DNA of 64,000 nt from Linum tenue (GCA_946122785.1 CAMGYJ010000004.1:54940679-55004678), one strand, 5' to 3'. Shown: positions 46,201 through 56,211, numbered from the stretch's first letter. Numbers and translations: made by a program. Notes: a model not told the origin generated them from the letters alone.

Positions 46201-47646
46201 TTTGCTAATGACTTACTTGTGTTTACAAATGGGTCTATTAGAGGGGTTGCTGACATTTGTAGAGTTCTCGAGGTTTTTTACTCAATATCTGGGTTGAAAT
46301 GCAGTCCAGATAAGTGTCAGTTATTCTGTGGGGGCATTTCAGAGGGAGAGAAGAAGATGATTTCTGATTATTCAAAGTTTCCTGCTGGTCAATTGCATGT
46401 TCGTTACTTGGGGGTCCCGCTGCTAACTGAGAAACTTACTAGGTCTGAATGCAAAGTTCTGATTGAGAAAATCACTAGTAAGATCCATAGCCGGAGGTCT
46501 AAAACCCTTAGCTTTGCTGGTTGATTGCAAATGATTACATCGATTCTAACCAGTGGATTGCAGTTTTGGATGGAGATTTTCTTGCTTCCACAGTTTGTTA
46601 TAAAGGAAGTGGAGTCAATCTATAGTCGATTTCTGTGGGATATTGATGATAACTCGATGTGGAAGCACGTTGTTGCCTCCTGGCAGTTCATTGCTCATCC
46701 CAAGAAGGAAGGAGGTTTGGGAATTAGGAATTTTTCAGTTTGGAATAAAGCGTGTGTGTTCAGGCATCTATGGGCGATACTTACTGCAGAAGGTTCTTTG
46801 TGGGTTGCCTGGGTCGCACGATATCGAATTAAGCAGGCCTCTGTGTGGGATTTAAAGGTGATGGCTGCTGGGACTTGGATTTGGAAGAGAATTCTAAAGT
46901 GTAGAGATTCGGCGAGGTCTTTTGTTTCTGTCATTGGGACTGCTTTAAAGTGGGATGGAGAGGTTATGGACCCTTACTCTGTGAGGAGGGTTTAAGATTC
47001 ATTGAGACAGCAGTATAGTGTGGTTCCTTGGTATAAGTTGGTCTGGGACAAGTACATAATTCCCCTATATGATTTTATTTTATGGTTAGTGATTAATGAT
47101 CGTCTAAAGCTGCAGGATAAACTCATTGCTTGGGGAAAACAGGTCTCTGGGTTGTGTGTGATGTGTCCTAGTGGTGTGGAAGATCGGTGACATTTATTTA
47201 TTGCTTGTCCATACATCCAATATTTAAACAGAATGATATTGAAGAGGGCGTCACCACCAGGTCTTGATGATTGGCAAGCTATTATGCAGTGGTGCATCAG
47301 GGAGTGGAGTGGGGATTCGCCTGTTGTTACTTTGAATAGAATGATTGGAGTATTGTTGTTAGCCTTGTATGGCGTGAACGGTGTTCGAGGTTGTATGGTT
47401 CTGGGGCAGCAAAGAGCCCCTCTCAGCTGGTGCTCGGTGCTAAACGGAACATTAGAAGTCGTTGTCTTCTGAATCAGTGTTTACTTGATTGTTTTGATGC
47501 TAGGGACTTGGGGTAGAGTTGAGTAGTATTTGGGTTCCTCTTTGAGGTTTTGATGTACAGAACTGTTTGTGCTCTGAGGGCTCCATCGCGTTTTTTTGCT
47601 ATTGGTGTCGGTGCTTAATGCTATTTTGATTTAACCATAAAAAAAA
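43261..47646 (+). mobile_element. Decayed L1-type LINE with ORF1 and ORF2
   Basis: ORF1 starts at 43261 and carries the DUF4283 fold (CLVGQFMDCPASLSSIRFWANWIWG; GGPWHY; LRKWEPGIQPL) with frame changes and a CEKCGVLGHDC zinc knuckle near 43820. ORF2 starts near 44250 with WNVRG, then an AP endonuclease (IETRV; VYSPN; VIGDFNTI). A 502-bp MITE interrupts it at 44877-45378. An internal deletion near 45510 follows. The reverse transcriptase covers ~45600-46520 (LISCCNTIYKGISEVLANML; SQSAFIWGRSISDN; GLRQVDPLSPYLF), with the catalytic motif FAND instead of FADD near 46205. Next come the zf-RVT region and a poly(A) at 47638-47646. Stops at 46522, 46993 and 47188 confirm it is dead. Confidence 0.88.
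44877..45378. mobile_element. MITE with ~70-bp inverted ends inside the LINE
   Basis: Ends are inverted copies of about 70 bp: CTAGTAGGG(G)AT..., then GGTTGGAAAAATG and ACACCCCCTATTAATTATAG. The core has direct repeats of the type CTACCATTGCACTTGTACAC with CTCATATTAATTRCATTC. It splits the LINE endonuclease frame after LDRVLINE. Target duplication is not clear (TA or CTAG), so the superfamily is unassigned. Confidence 0.8.
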
Positions 47647-48959
47647 TTCAAATTGTTGCTCAATTCTATAATGGCATATCTATTATTCCCAAAAAACCAC
47701 AAATTCAATAATTATAAGTGAAGTTTTTATTGTCCGAACACTTCTGTGAGTATGAATTACTCATACATACACAGAGTAAAAAATGACCGTTGCAATCTTG
47801 AGAATACCCATAAATATAAATCCAAGTTGAACTGCCTATCTTCACCATCTATCCACTAATAGAGGGGTTTAAGCAAGATTGTCAGTTTGTGGGTGGACCC
47901 ATCGGTTGAACCGGTTTGATCCGGACTTGTTGAGAAACATGGATGTCACACCTGCATGTCAACTTGTATCTAGTTTTTCGAGTTGGAGGTAACACGACGC
48001 CGGTTTTTACTCGTGATACAATATAATTACTTTTTCATATATTCGAACTAAACTAGACATAATTTATAAATTTATCTGTTAGTACTCATATGTTAAATGA
48101 GATTTCTTATAATTTATAAATATATGAATAACAAAGGAATTTAAAAGCAATCAATGCTCAGCCTTTTCCAGCCCAATGTGGTAAATTCAAACTTACCTAA
48201 AACTGTCCATATGTGATCGCAAAACCCTTATGTGAACAGTGGATTCCGATTTTTTCATCAAGAACAGTAAATTATATTTTTTGTAATTTAATAATTCTAA
48301 TGTGTGACCATTTAGTTCATCTTGTTGATACATAATTAATCCAATAGCAATAGTATCATCAATTCTTTGTTAATTTGGAGATATTCTCTTATGTTTAAGT
48401 ATATATGATTTGTGAAATGTGAAGTTTCAGAAAACTAATGTTTGGCCCATATATATGGATGATTCTATCGTATCTTGAGTCAAATCAAACGTATAATCGT
48501 ATAACATACCTTGGGTAAGAAAATGATATCTAGACCTTGAATTGACCGGATTTTGGAACATGGTACTATATCCTAACCCTTAAAGATTAAAATCTAGGTC
48601 TTAATTTTATAAATCTCATACACTAAGATCAATTTAATTAGACACAACAATCGACGGTCCCGATTCATCGAAATATATGAGAAAAATTACATACACAATC
48701 TTAGCATGTAGGGTCTATGATTAAGATAACTAAGACCTCTATCATACATTAGGTAAAATCTAGGTATATATATATACACTAGTAAGGACGAAATGAGACA
48801 CCAATTTGAAATTAACTTGAAAATAGTTTGCAAAGTAAATGATACTATAAATGACCAATTATGCTCAAAACAAATATTGGAGATGACCACATTAGCAAAA
48901 AGTAAATAATGGAGATGTTAGTTTTGCTGAAGATAAATACTAGAGATGACCAGATTATG
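47647..48959. other. AT-rich spacer
   Basis: No gene or repeat I can name. A short GGTTGAACCGGTTTGATCCGG stretch near 47914 resembles hAT subterminal motifs but has no ends. Confidence 0.4.
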
Positions 48960-49900
48960 CATTAGGGTTGTGTAAATGTTAAGTTCTCATGTGTTTGCGA
49001 ACCAATGGATGTTTTGGATTGATTAGTCATTGATCAAAATTGTTATGCATAGAAATTTGGAAGTTGGAATGAATGATTGAGCATCTAGGTAGCCATGTGA
49101 GATTTGTGTCGCTCGTTTTCTTTCTGGTATGATAGATCCCACTTAACATGATGTGTAGCATTCACATTGTCACTAGCAAGGAAGATGGAGGCATAGGTTT
49201 AGTCCACGACCCAAAATTTGACTTGTCCCAATTTAATTATCCCCTAGTCAACCCTTTTGAGCTGTGTGTCTAAAGGTCACTCTCGTGTTAGGTAACTCCC
49301 GCTACTTGAGCTTGATTGATTTGATAGAGCAACCCTACTTTCTTCGTGTCTACACCATTATCGAGTTACCGTTTGTGTTTGGAAGCTCCATTCATACCAT
49401 TTGAGCTTAAATGAGGTTCCACATGAGTGATTTGTGCATGGTTTTGCTAAGAATGAAAAAGTGAGTGTTGGAGGTAGTTCTTATTAAGTGAGCACTGGTT
49501 ATAAAGTTTCAAGAGGGTGGCATGTTTTAGGTCTCTACTAGCCCTCAAAGAAAAGAGAAAAGAAGAAAAAGAAATGAAAAAGAAAGCAATAAAACGAACA
49601 AAGAAAAAAAGAGAGTGGCCACCAAAATGTGTGTATGCTCTAAAAATGTTTATGTACCTCCACTCTTTTGCTTGAAAAGTTTGATATCAAGTGTAGCAAA
49701 GAAAGTTTGCTGTGGATGGTTTGGTGATTGGTTGTGGTTTGGAATAGTGGGAAGTGTGGGTTTTGGCCAATGCTACTGCCCATTGTTTGTAAAAGAAGGT
49801 TCTCGTCGAAATCATAGAACCTTGTGTTGGTTTTAGGTTGAAGATGTGGAATCTCATGCTATGTCTGCCACCACCCAAAAAGCCTTTTCTCCATATCCTA
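48960..49900 (+). repeat. Ty3/gypsy-like region downstream of pol, decayed
   Basis: Non-coding, with the phrase TAGCATTCACATTGTCACTA then GCAAGGAAGATGGAGGCATAGG at 49158-49200. This recurs inverted at about 14360-14415 beside the first gypsy remnant. An A/G-rich tract (49545-49615) and further low-coding sequence follow, as in the long 3' regions of Athila-type elements. No pol is adjacent. Confidence 0.4.
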
Positions 49901-50644
49901 GATCCCTAGCCAGTCATCTGAATCTGTGTCTAAGACCTCCGGACAAGCTAGTGATGACAACCATCTTGCAAGCTCTAGCATTTAGAGGTTACCATCATGG
50001 TGTAGTGATGATAGGGTTGAGCGTTTGAGTATGCACATATTTTGCATCAAAATGGTCCTGACCACAATACGAGTTTGAGACATGGGATGAAGTTTCCTCT
50101 ATAAATGAGATTGGGTACCCGTTTCAAACGGAATGGGTACCCAATCCCGCCCTGTTGCCCACCCCTATACTCTTTTAGCACTATGAAGTGCTTAGACTGA
50201 ACCCTCAGTGAAAATCAATAAGTCATCCACAAAACATAAAATGTGTCTGCTCTATTAATTTAGATTGAAGATGGTATTAAAGCCTATTCTCATTAGCTAC
50301 TTTGTTATATAACACCGTCAAAACTTCCATAACACTTGTGGAAGGCTAGGATGAGAGGGGATCCCCTGCCTTATCCATTTCTGAGCTGGAAAGAACCCAA
50401 ATAAACTCCTCTGAACAGTAACACTAAAGCTAGTTGTAGTTGTAGTTGTAGTAGTAGTAACACAAGTTCTTACCCATTCTATACACTGACTTAGAAATTC
50501 TGCACTTCCATGACAAATAATAAGAACTCCGAATTAATTGAGTAAAATGCCTTCATCAAGATTAATATTTACTGCATTTCGGAATGCTAGCGAGCTAATG
50601 CAAATAGTAAGATGGATTCATTCCGCGGAAATATAGTAGTGAAC
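49901..50644. other. Spacer left of the MULE
   Basis: No gene seen. At 50148-50163 TGCCCACCCCTATA resembles the right end of the hAT-type elements in this window, but a left end was not found. Confidence 0.4.
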
Positions 50645-50747
50645 GGCTATTTGCCGCCAACCAAATTGCTATTTGCCGCCAACCAAAAAAAAAAAGTTGA
50701 ATTCAAATTTTGAATTCAAAATTTGAATTCTCCCTTCCTTCCCTTCC

Positions 50748-50753
50748 TATAAA
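50748..50753 (+). promoter_or_regulatory. TATA box of the PMD gene in the left MULE end
   Basis: TATAAA about 80-100 bases inside the left end, just after a GAATTC/AATTTTGAATT palindrome (about 50699-50730). It predicts a start near 50780 and a leader that ends at a GTAAGT splice donor at 50882. Confidence 0.6.
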
Positions 50754-50939
50754 TTCGAATACCATAACATTTGACTCATTCCAACAAAAACATTTTTGTC
50801 GACGAGCACAGTGCCTCCGTCGCCGGCACCGTTCCTCCGTCGCCGGCCAACCTCCCGTCATCCTCAATCGTCGGAAAACAAGTAAGTTTACTTTTTCCGG
50901 CAAGTTTTTCAATTTTCCGGCAATTTTTCCAGTTTTCCG

Positions 50940-51225
50940 GCGAAAAACACGGTGGGCCGAAAAAAAATTGTGGGCGGAACGCCGCCGGGCCGAAAGAATT
51001 TTTCGGCCGGCGCGAAGCCCAGCCGAAAAATTCTTTCGGCCCGGCGGCGTTACGGCCGCAAATATTTTTCGGCCGGTCGCCGAACGCGCCGCCGGGCCGA
51101 AAGAATTTTTCGGACGGGCGTCGCGCCGGCCGCAAAAAAATTTCGGCCCAGCGGCGCACCGGGCACAAGATTTTTTCGGCCCGGCGGCGCGCCGGTCGCA
51201 AATTTTTTCCGGCCCGGCCAGTTTT
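50940..51225. repeat. GC-rich hairpin array, left side of the MULE
   Basis: At least seven units of the type GGGCCGAAAGAATTTTTCGGCC, in both orientations, separated by GGCGGCG-rich linkers. Each unit can fold on itself and adjacent units can pair. It lies inside the predicted 5' UTR intron of the PMD gene. Long open frames across it in several phases are compositional artefacts. Confidence 0.8.
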
Positions 51226-51359
51226 TGTATTTAATTTAATATGTTAATTAATTAGTCAATAAAAAATTACTTAATTAGTTATTAGAAATTAGTGTTAATA
51301 TTTTTTTAAGTTGGTGTATAAATGTTTTTTTTTGTAATAGGCGTATGAATCTTTAATTA

Positions 51360-51690
51360 CTTAGATTAGTTAATAGAAAATTAATTAATTAAGAATTGGT
51401 TTAACAATTAATGTTAATAGTACATTAGTTAATAGAAAATTAATTAATTAGCGATTAATTAACAATTAATGTTAATAGTACATTAGTTAATAGAAATTTA
51501 ATTAATTAGTGCGCATCTAAGTATGATATTGATTAATTAGTGATTAATTAACAATTAATGTTAATAGTATATTAGTTAATAGAAATTAAATTAATTAGTG
51601 CGCATCTAAGTATGATATTAATTAATTTGTGATTAATTGTTAATAGTACATTAGTTAATAGAAATTTAATTAATTAGTGCGCATTTAAGT
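51360..51690. repeat. AT-rich tandem repeat in the PMD leader intron
   Basis: About four degenerate units of roughly 60-90 bases built from TTAGTTAATAGAAATTTAAT, TAATTAGTGCGCATCTAAGT and ATGATATTGATTAATTAG. Ends at the splice-acceptor-like TTGTAG at 51707-51712, 10 bases before the PMD start codon. Confidence 0.75.
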
Positions 51691-51722
51691 ATGATATTGT
51701 GTAAATTTGTAGATAATTAGAT

Positions 51723-53327
51723 ATGGATGATGCGGGTGGGAGTGAGTTGGGTAGATTCAATGGTAGGGTTGTTGATGCATCAACACGAAGGAAGGTGCCT
51801 AAGAAGAATAAGGAGAAGAAGCGCTCTCGAGATATTGGACATCAGTCAGAGGCTCCTACTGTAGTTGCTCGTTCGTCATCACGGTCGTCTGGTTCCCATG
51901 GGGGGAACCAGGGTGCTGCATCGAGAGTGGTCTCGGCTGAGTTTGATGAGGACGATAATGATGAGGATATCGAGGTCCCTCCACCTACGCGTGGACATGG
52001 ACGAGCGCAGGATCGTACGACAACATCACGTCCTGCTATGTATAGGGACCGAGCTGGGCGATTCGTACCACCTGCTCGTGAGGAGACAGAGAGCTCGGGG
52101 ACTGGACGGAGTAGGGGAAGACGTTCGAGTGGTCCTCCACCGTGGGAGCTTGTTGGTGAGTGTCCTGGTGGACCTACGGATCCTAGCCTCATTAGGAGCT
52201 TCCGTGGCCACGCTTCCTATGCACTTTGGACGGGGTTTGGAGATCGAGGGGTCATCAGTTGCTACACCCGTACAGGGGCGGTTGATTATCTTGGGAGCTA
52301 CATGTTTAGTCATGTTGAGGCGGAGGATCTGGTTCAGCAGTCAGGTCTCCAGCACCTGATCTACTCTATGTTCCGCAAGATAGCGATTGACGAGGCTTTG
52401 ATCTCAGCTTTTGTGGAGAGGTGGCAGCCAGACACGAATATCTTCCACTTGCCTTTTGGAGAGATGACGATCCTCCTCCACGATGTTCAGTACTTACTGC
52501 AGATTCCTGTTGAGGGACGACTGATGAGTAGGACTTCTGCGCAGCTTGACCATCCGGAGGTGGGTTTGTGTGCGCTTCTTGGGATGAACTCGGAGCAGTT
52601 GAGTGGTCGTTCGGAGGCCCCTGGATTTGGTAGTAAGGGTAAGTGGTACGACAAGGGTGGTTTTCTTGCGGAGATGGCGTCCAGATACTTGCAGGTGAAC
52701 GGGACACATGTGACAGAGGCGCACTCGTACTTGTTGTTGATGTTGGGGTCCACTTTGTTTGTGGACAAGAGTAGAGACAGGGTTCGGCCGGTGGTGAACC
52801 TATTTTTGGACGAGTTGGAGGAGATAGATCAGTACAGTTGGGCGTCCGGTACACTTGCTTGGTTGTACAGATGCCTTGGTCACGCGTCTCGTGCTGGTGC
52901 CAGGGGGGTGGCTGGTTGTCTCATACTTCTGCAGTGTTGGATCTACGAGTACTTTCCGGGTTTCGGGCCATCTCACTTTGAGCCACCTGTCGTTGGACCT
53001 GATGAGGCTTGGGCTTCACGATGGATTGGGCAGCCGACGACTGGTTCTGTGGCTGATCCCAGTGTGAGGTTGGCGTTCTACCGTCGAGCTCTTGACAGCT
53101 TGACCCCTTCTGATGTGTTTTGGACACTTTTCCATCAGAGGCCTCATCAGGTAGTGCGTCGCTCTTTGTACACTGGAGTGATTCGGTTCGCTGATATAGG
53201 CGAGTTCTATGATCCAGCCCGTTGCCTCCGACAGTTTGGATACCGACAGGGCATCTCTTGCTTGCTCACTACTTCAGGACCTCTTTCTTCCACCTCAACA
53301 GTAAGACGCCTAAAGTGTTCTCGTTGA
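51723..53327 (+). CDS. Plant mobile domain (PMD) protein of the MULE
   Basis: A 534-residue open frame. The N-terminus is basic and disordered (RRKVPKKNKEKKRSRD, nuclear-signal-like, then Ser/Gly/Arg-rich). From about residue 155 it shows the plant mobile domain: SFRGHASYALWTGF, DEALISAFVERW, NIFHLPFGEMTILLHDVQ, then YLLQIPVEGR, the conserved core shared with MAIN/MAIL1-type proteins and long-form PP7-like phosphatases. Later come LGSTLFVDKS and SGTLAWLYRCLGHASR. PMD proteins occur both as host silencing factors and inside transposons. This one belongs to the transposon because it lies between the inverted ends. The domain stops abruptly after LRQFGYRQ near residue 510, and the last ~25 residues overlap antisense transposase sequence, so the C-terminus has probably been lost. 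The start Met is the first codon after a likely leader intron. Confidence 0.88.
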   Translation: MDDAGGSELGRFNGRVVDASTRRKVPKKNKEKKRSRDIGHQSEAPTVVARSSSRSSGSHGGNQGAASRVVSAEFDEDDNDEDIEVPPPTRGHGRAQDRTTTSRPAMYRDRAGRFVPPAREETESSGTGRSRGRRSSGPPPWELVGECPGGPTDPSLIRSFRGHASYALWTGFGDRGVISCYTRTGAVDYLGSYMFSHVEAEDLVQQSGLQHLIYSMFRKIAIDEALISAFVERWQPDTNIFHLPFGEMTILLHDVQYLLQIPVEGRLMSRTSAQLDHPEVGLCALLGMNSEQLSGRSEAPGFGSKGKWYDKGGFLAEMASRYLQVNGTHVTEAHSYLLLMLGSTLFVDKSRDRVRPVVNLFLDELEEIDQYSWASGTLAWLYRCLGHASRAGARGVAGCLILLQCWIYEYFPGFGPSHFEPPVVGPDEAWASRWIGQPTTGSVADPSVRLAFYRRALDSLTPSDVFWTLFHQRPHQVVRRSLYTGVIRFADIGEFYDPARCLRQFGYRQGISCLLTTSGPLSSTSTVRRLKCSR

Positions 53328-53339
53328 AGCTCAATTTCA

Positions 53340-55031
53340 TCATTGACTTGTTGTTGACGTGGGGGGGTTTTTATAATCCAAAGTCCGCCAAAATACATGC
53401 AACTCTTGAGCATAGAATTGACGTCCTTCTTCTTTAGCTTGAACAACCTGGCAAGCACACTTGAGCCCATGTGTCATCTGAAAATGACACGCACAACTGT
53501 CCTTCAACTCCGCCGCCCCATCTAACATCAGTTTGATTGCCTCACAACTAACGACCCTCCTCAAAAACGTGCACGGAGGCTCAATTGCCCTACTCAGATT
53601 GCGGTTAAGTGACTTGTGCAGCTCATTCACCACTTCTAGAAACTGATGTTCCATGTAGTTGTGGTTCTTCACAAAACAAGTGTCAATCGCTCCTCTACCA
53701 GACACAAGGAAAGTCTTGAATGAAGAGTGAGATGCCTCAACTCTATTCGAGCTCGTGTTACCAAGATGAAACACATGGTTCGTGTAGCACTTTGCCCACA
53801 TTGTCTGATGAGGCAACCACTCACCTCGCACGTAGTCGACCATTTTTATGTTCTTCTGTGTCCAGACCCTCTCAAACTCATTAATCTTTTGAAGAAAACC
53901 CTCCTGAGTCCAACTCCATGCAGCTTTGTTGAAATATTTCTTCCATACCGCTTGTGCTACCTCTCTTTTTGAAATTCCACCCAGTAATTGCTCAAACTTT
54001 TGCTTCACACAGTTGTTGACGTGCCATAAACATAGTAGGTGGACAGTATGTGGGAGAGGGAAGACCACAGGAATAGAAGCAAACAGACCACCTTCTTTGT
54101 CTGTCACAATGACATTCGGAACCGTATCACCGAGCAACCCTTTAATATATCGCAGCACCCACTCATATGTTTCCTTTGTTTCCTGCTTAATAATTGCACA
54201 TGCAATGTTGAAATTCTTCTTGACTGGAGTAACCCCAATAATCTCAACCCATGGCCAGCCATACCTATTCGTCTTGTAGGTCGAGTCAATGATGATGACG
54301 TACGGCCATGCATGCAACATCTGAATGGACGTCGGGTGCGCAAAAAACATATTAGTGAGCACATTATTAGAGTCCTTTTGCAAACAGATATGGTACCCAC
54401 GTTGTTCAGCTCCATGAAGTGCAAACTGTATCGCATCCATTTCACCCATCTCATCCAATCTTATCTTGTAATTTATGTTGTACATCTGTTTGATATCATG
54501 ACTCACACCCCCTTCAGTATTGAGTGTCGTCTTCTGCTGATTTGGTCTCACCCCCGCCTTCCTCATTAATCTTAACCTCTCTTTTTCAGCCTCACTAAAC
54601 TGTTTGTTGTGTCGGTGATGTTCTGGATACAACACCTTTTCATGGTTGTGAAACCCTCTATTAGCTCCGGTTTCACGACTTGTCACTCCCACTAGGACCC
54701 ATGTGTTTGGACCATCCTTTTGCCATACTTCCTTAATATATATCTGAAACTGGCAACCAGTACCCTTCGAACTAATATTCCCACGCGTCTCCTTCGTAGG
54801 GTCTGGTTTATAAGACTTAACGATCCTACTGCTTCTATCGCAATACATACAGAGGGCAGTAACAGGATGTAGTCCAGCAGTATTCGGTTTCCATGCTCCT
54901 CTAATAATAAAGAACCCACACTCCTGAGCGATTGCTTTTGCAGCTAACTCAGCTAACTCCACACTTGCATAATGGATCCCATTCTCAAATTCTGCTGTGT
55001 AATCATGATCGGCCGGTAACCACTCTGACAT
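53340..55031 (-). CDS. MULE transposase with SWIM zinc finger
   Basis: A 563-residue frame from the Met in MSEWLPADHD. That Met is preceded by a TTGTAG acceptor at 55037-55042, so the 20 codons upstream are intron. Residues ~15-125 form a FAR1-like/WRKY-GCM1-type DNA-binding region with Cys61, Cys64, Cys93, His128 and His130. The MULE DDE core has Asp249 (IIIDST), Asp311 (VTDKEGG) and Glu432 (NRVEASHSSFK), with CLWH at 334-337. The SWIM finger is CACHFQMTHGLKCAC (513-527). The N-terminal 545 residues are uninterrupted. At a run of seven G (53361-53367 on the plus strand) the frame changes. In the next frame the sequence continues plausibly for about 40 residues (RQQQVNDEIELQREHFRRL), so the natural C-terminus is probably frameshifted. 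Otherwise it could be catalytically competent. Confidence 0.9.
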   Translation of the reverse strand: MSEWLPADHDYTAEFENGIHYASVELAELAAKAIAQECGFFIIRGAWKPNTAGLHPVTALCMYCDRSSRIVKSYKPDPTKETRGNISSKGTGCQFQIYIKEVWQKDGPNTWVLVGVTSRETGANRGFHNHEKVLYPEHHRHNKQFSEAEKERLRLMRKAGVRPNQQKTTLNTEGGVSHDIKQMYNINYKIRLDEMGEMDAIQFALHGAEQRGYHICLQKDSNNVLTNMFFAHPTSIQMLHAWPYVIIIDSTYKTNRYGWPWVEIIGVTPVKKNFNIACAIIKQETKETYEWVLRYIKGLLGDTVPNVIVTDKEGGLFASIPVVFPLPHTVHLLCLWHVNNCVKQKFEQLLGGISKREVAQAVWKKYFNKAAWSWTQEGFLQKINEFERVWTQKNIKMVDYVRGEWLPHQTMWAKCYTNHVFHLGNTSSNRVEASHSSFKTFLVSGRGAIDTCFVKNHNYMEHQFLEVVNELHKSLNRNLSRAIEPPCTFLRRVVSCEAIKLMLDGAAELKDSCACHFQMTHGLKCACQVVQAKEEGRQFYAQELHVFWRTLDYKNPPTSTTSQ

Positions 55032-55074
55032 TTTTCCTACAATTACAATATAACACATCAATATTCCTGTGAAC

Positions 55075-55215
55075 CTAAACGCTAATTTCAACTCTTAACC
55101 GCTAAATTCAACTCCTAAACTCTAAATTCAACTCCTAAACGCTAATTTCAAGTCTTAACCGCTAAATTCAACTCCTAAACGCTAAATTCAACTCCTAAAC
55201 TCTAAATTCAACTTC
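55075..55215. repeat. AT-rich tandem repeat in the transposase leader intron
   Basis: About eight units of 18-19 bases of the type CTAAATTCAACTCCTAAACG. Lies in the predicted 5' UTR intron of the transposase gene (55037-55477), mirroring the AT-rich array on the PMD side. Confidence 0.85.
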
Positions 55216-55252
55216 TAAAATCAAATTTTTCCGACGATTTGCAACGAACAGG

Positions 55253-55440
55253 GTGGGCCGAAAATTTCCGGCGGCCGGAACCTGGCCGGGCCGAAAGTTT
55301 CCGGCGGCCGGAACCTGGCCGGGCCGAAGGAAAACGGTGGCCGGAGCCTGGTCTGGCCGAAAATATTTTTCGGCCCGACCAGGCTCCGGCCACCGTTTTC
55401 CTTCGGCCCGGCCAGGCTCCGGCCACCGTTTTCCTTCGTC
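55253..55440. repeat. GC-rich hairpin array, right side of the MULE
   Basis: Direct and inverted units of the GGCCGGAACCTGGCCGGGCC and GGCCGAAAATATTTTTCGGC types. Two direct copies on the left face two inverted copies on the right around 55370, forming a ~180-base palindrome. Related in motif to 50940-51225. Confidence 0.85.
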
Positions 55441-55642
55441 GGAAAAATTGTTCGAAACTACAAAAAATTTGACGCACCTGCTTAGTGATGATTCATGGAT
55501 GCGTGTCCGCAGTTTACGTCGAGGATGGGCTTTCCCGATGGTTTTCCGGCGACTTTTCCGGCGAGCGTCAATTTTTTCTGATTCAATACGTTTTCTGAAA
55601 GTTGAATATGTTGTAGATTGTGAAACTTTTTAACTAAAGATG

Positions 55643-55651
55643 TATATATAT
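55643..55651 (-). promoter_or_regulatory. TATA box of the transposase gene in the right MULE end
   Basis: TATATATA about 35 bases inside the right end. It predicts transcription start near 55615 and a leader ending at the splice donor CAG/GTGCGT at 55477. Confidence 0.55.
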
Positions 55652-56211
55652 ACTTCTTTTTTTTAGTTGGCGGCAAATAGCAAGCCCCATATAATAATAG
55701 GAGATCGTTGGCTATCTTTACATAGTATGGGGATTTCTATAGTTATTAATCCACAAATAAACAATTATTCGTTTTATTCTCATTTTATTTTCTACCTTTT
55801 CAATTTTCATTTTTGTGTGGCAATCTCGCCACCTCCGTTCTCCTCTACAAATTCAGTAACTGTCCACAGATTCTTGGACTTTCTCCTCCTCCTGCTCCTC
55901 CTCTGATTCCAGAACAGGTTAGTTCAGCTTCTTCCCCTCCTCTATCTCCGTCATGTAGAACCAGAGCATATGCAGTGCTCGCTCTCGTTAAAGTTGAACC
56001 AGTACCCATTTCAGAAATTTGCCCTAGTTTTATACAACCGGCTGCTAATGCTATTTTTTTCTCACACGAATTGCTCTGATTAGTGATACGGGTATAATTG
56101 CTAAATCCCGCGCAATTGAGGTCTTATACCTCCATTTTGTTGATTAGATCCTTACTGTTCCTTTTGTTTCATGAAAGCCAGTAGGGGGAACTCCTTTTAG
56201 GTATTCAGGAT

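Larger units (their letters stand above)
50645..55683. mobile_element. Two-gene Mutator-like element (PMD protein plus MULE transposase)
   Basis: Inverted ends carry TTGCTATTTGCCGCCAAC followed by an A run: left at 50666, with an extra upstream copy of GGCTATTTGCCGCCAACC at 50645; right ending at 55683. Inside each end come a TATA box, a short leader, and an apparent 5' UTR intron containing GC-rich hairpin arrays and AT-rich tandem repeats. The two genes converge: a PMD protein on plus (51723-53327) and a MULE transposase on minus (55031-53340). They nearly touch at the centre. This is the MuDR layout. I see no 9-bp target duplication, possibly because of the duplicated left head. The right end lies about 0.2 kb before the DUF3067 gene's leader. 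Confidence 0.85.

Noticed and set aside
49545..49620. Lys/Glu/Arg-rich coding segment in the A/G-rich tract
   Set aside because: Pure purine tract within a decayed gypsy-like region; no sustained frame.
50710..51247. Several overlapping frames of 95-174 residues in the GC-rich array
   Set aside because: They read through inverted repeats in all phases, giving repeated ARRRAEKFF-type peptides. This is a composition effect inside a predicted intron.
51842..52854. Minus-strand frames opposite the PMD gene
   Set aside because: Shadows. The plus frame is longer and carries the plant mobile domain.
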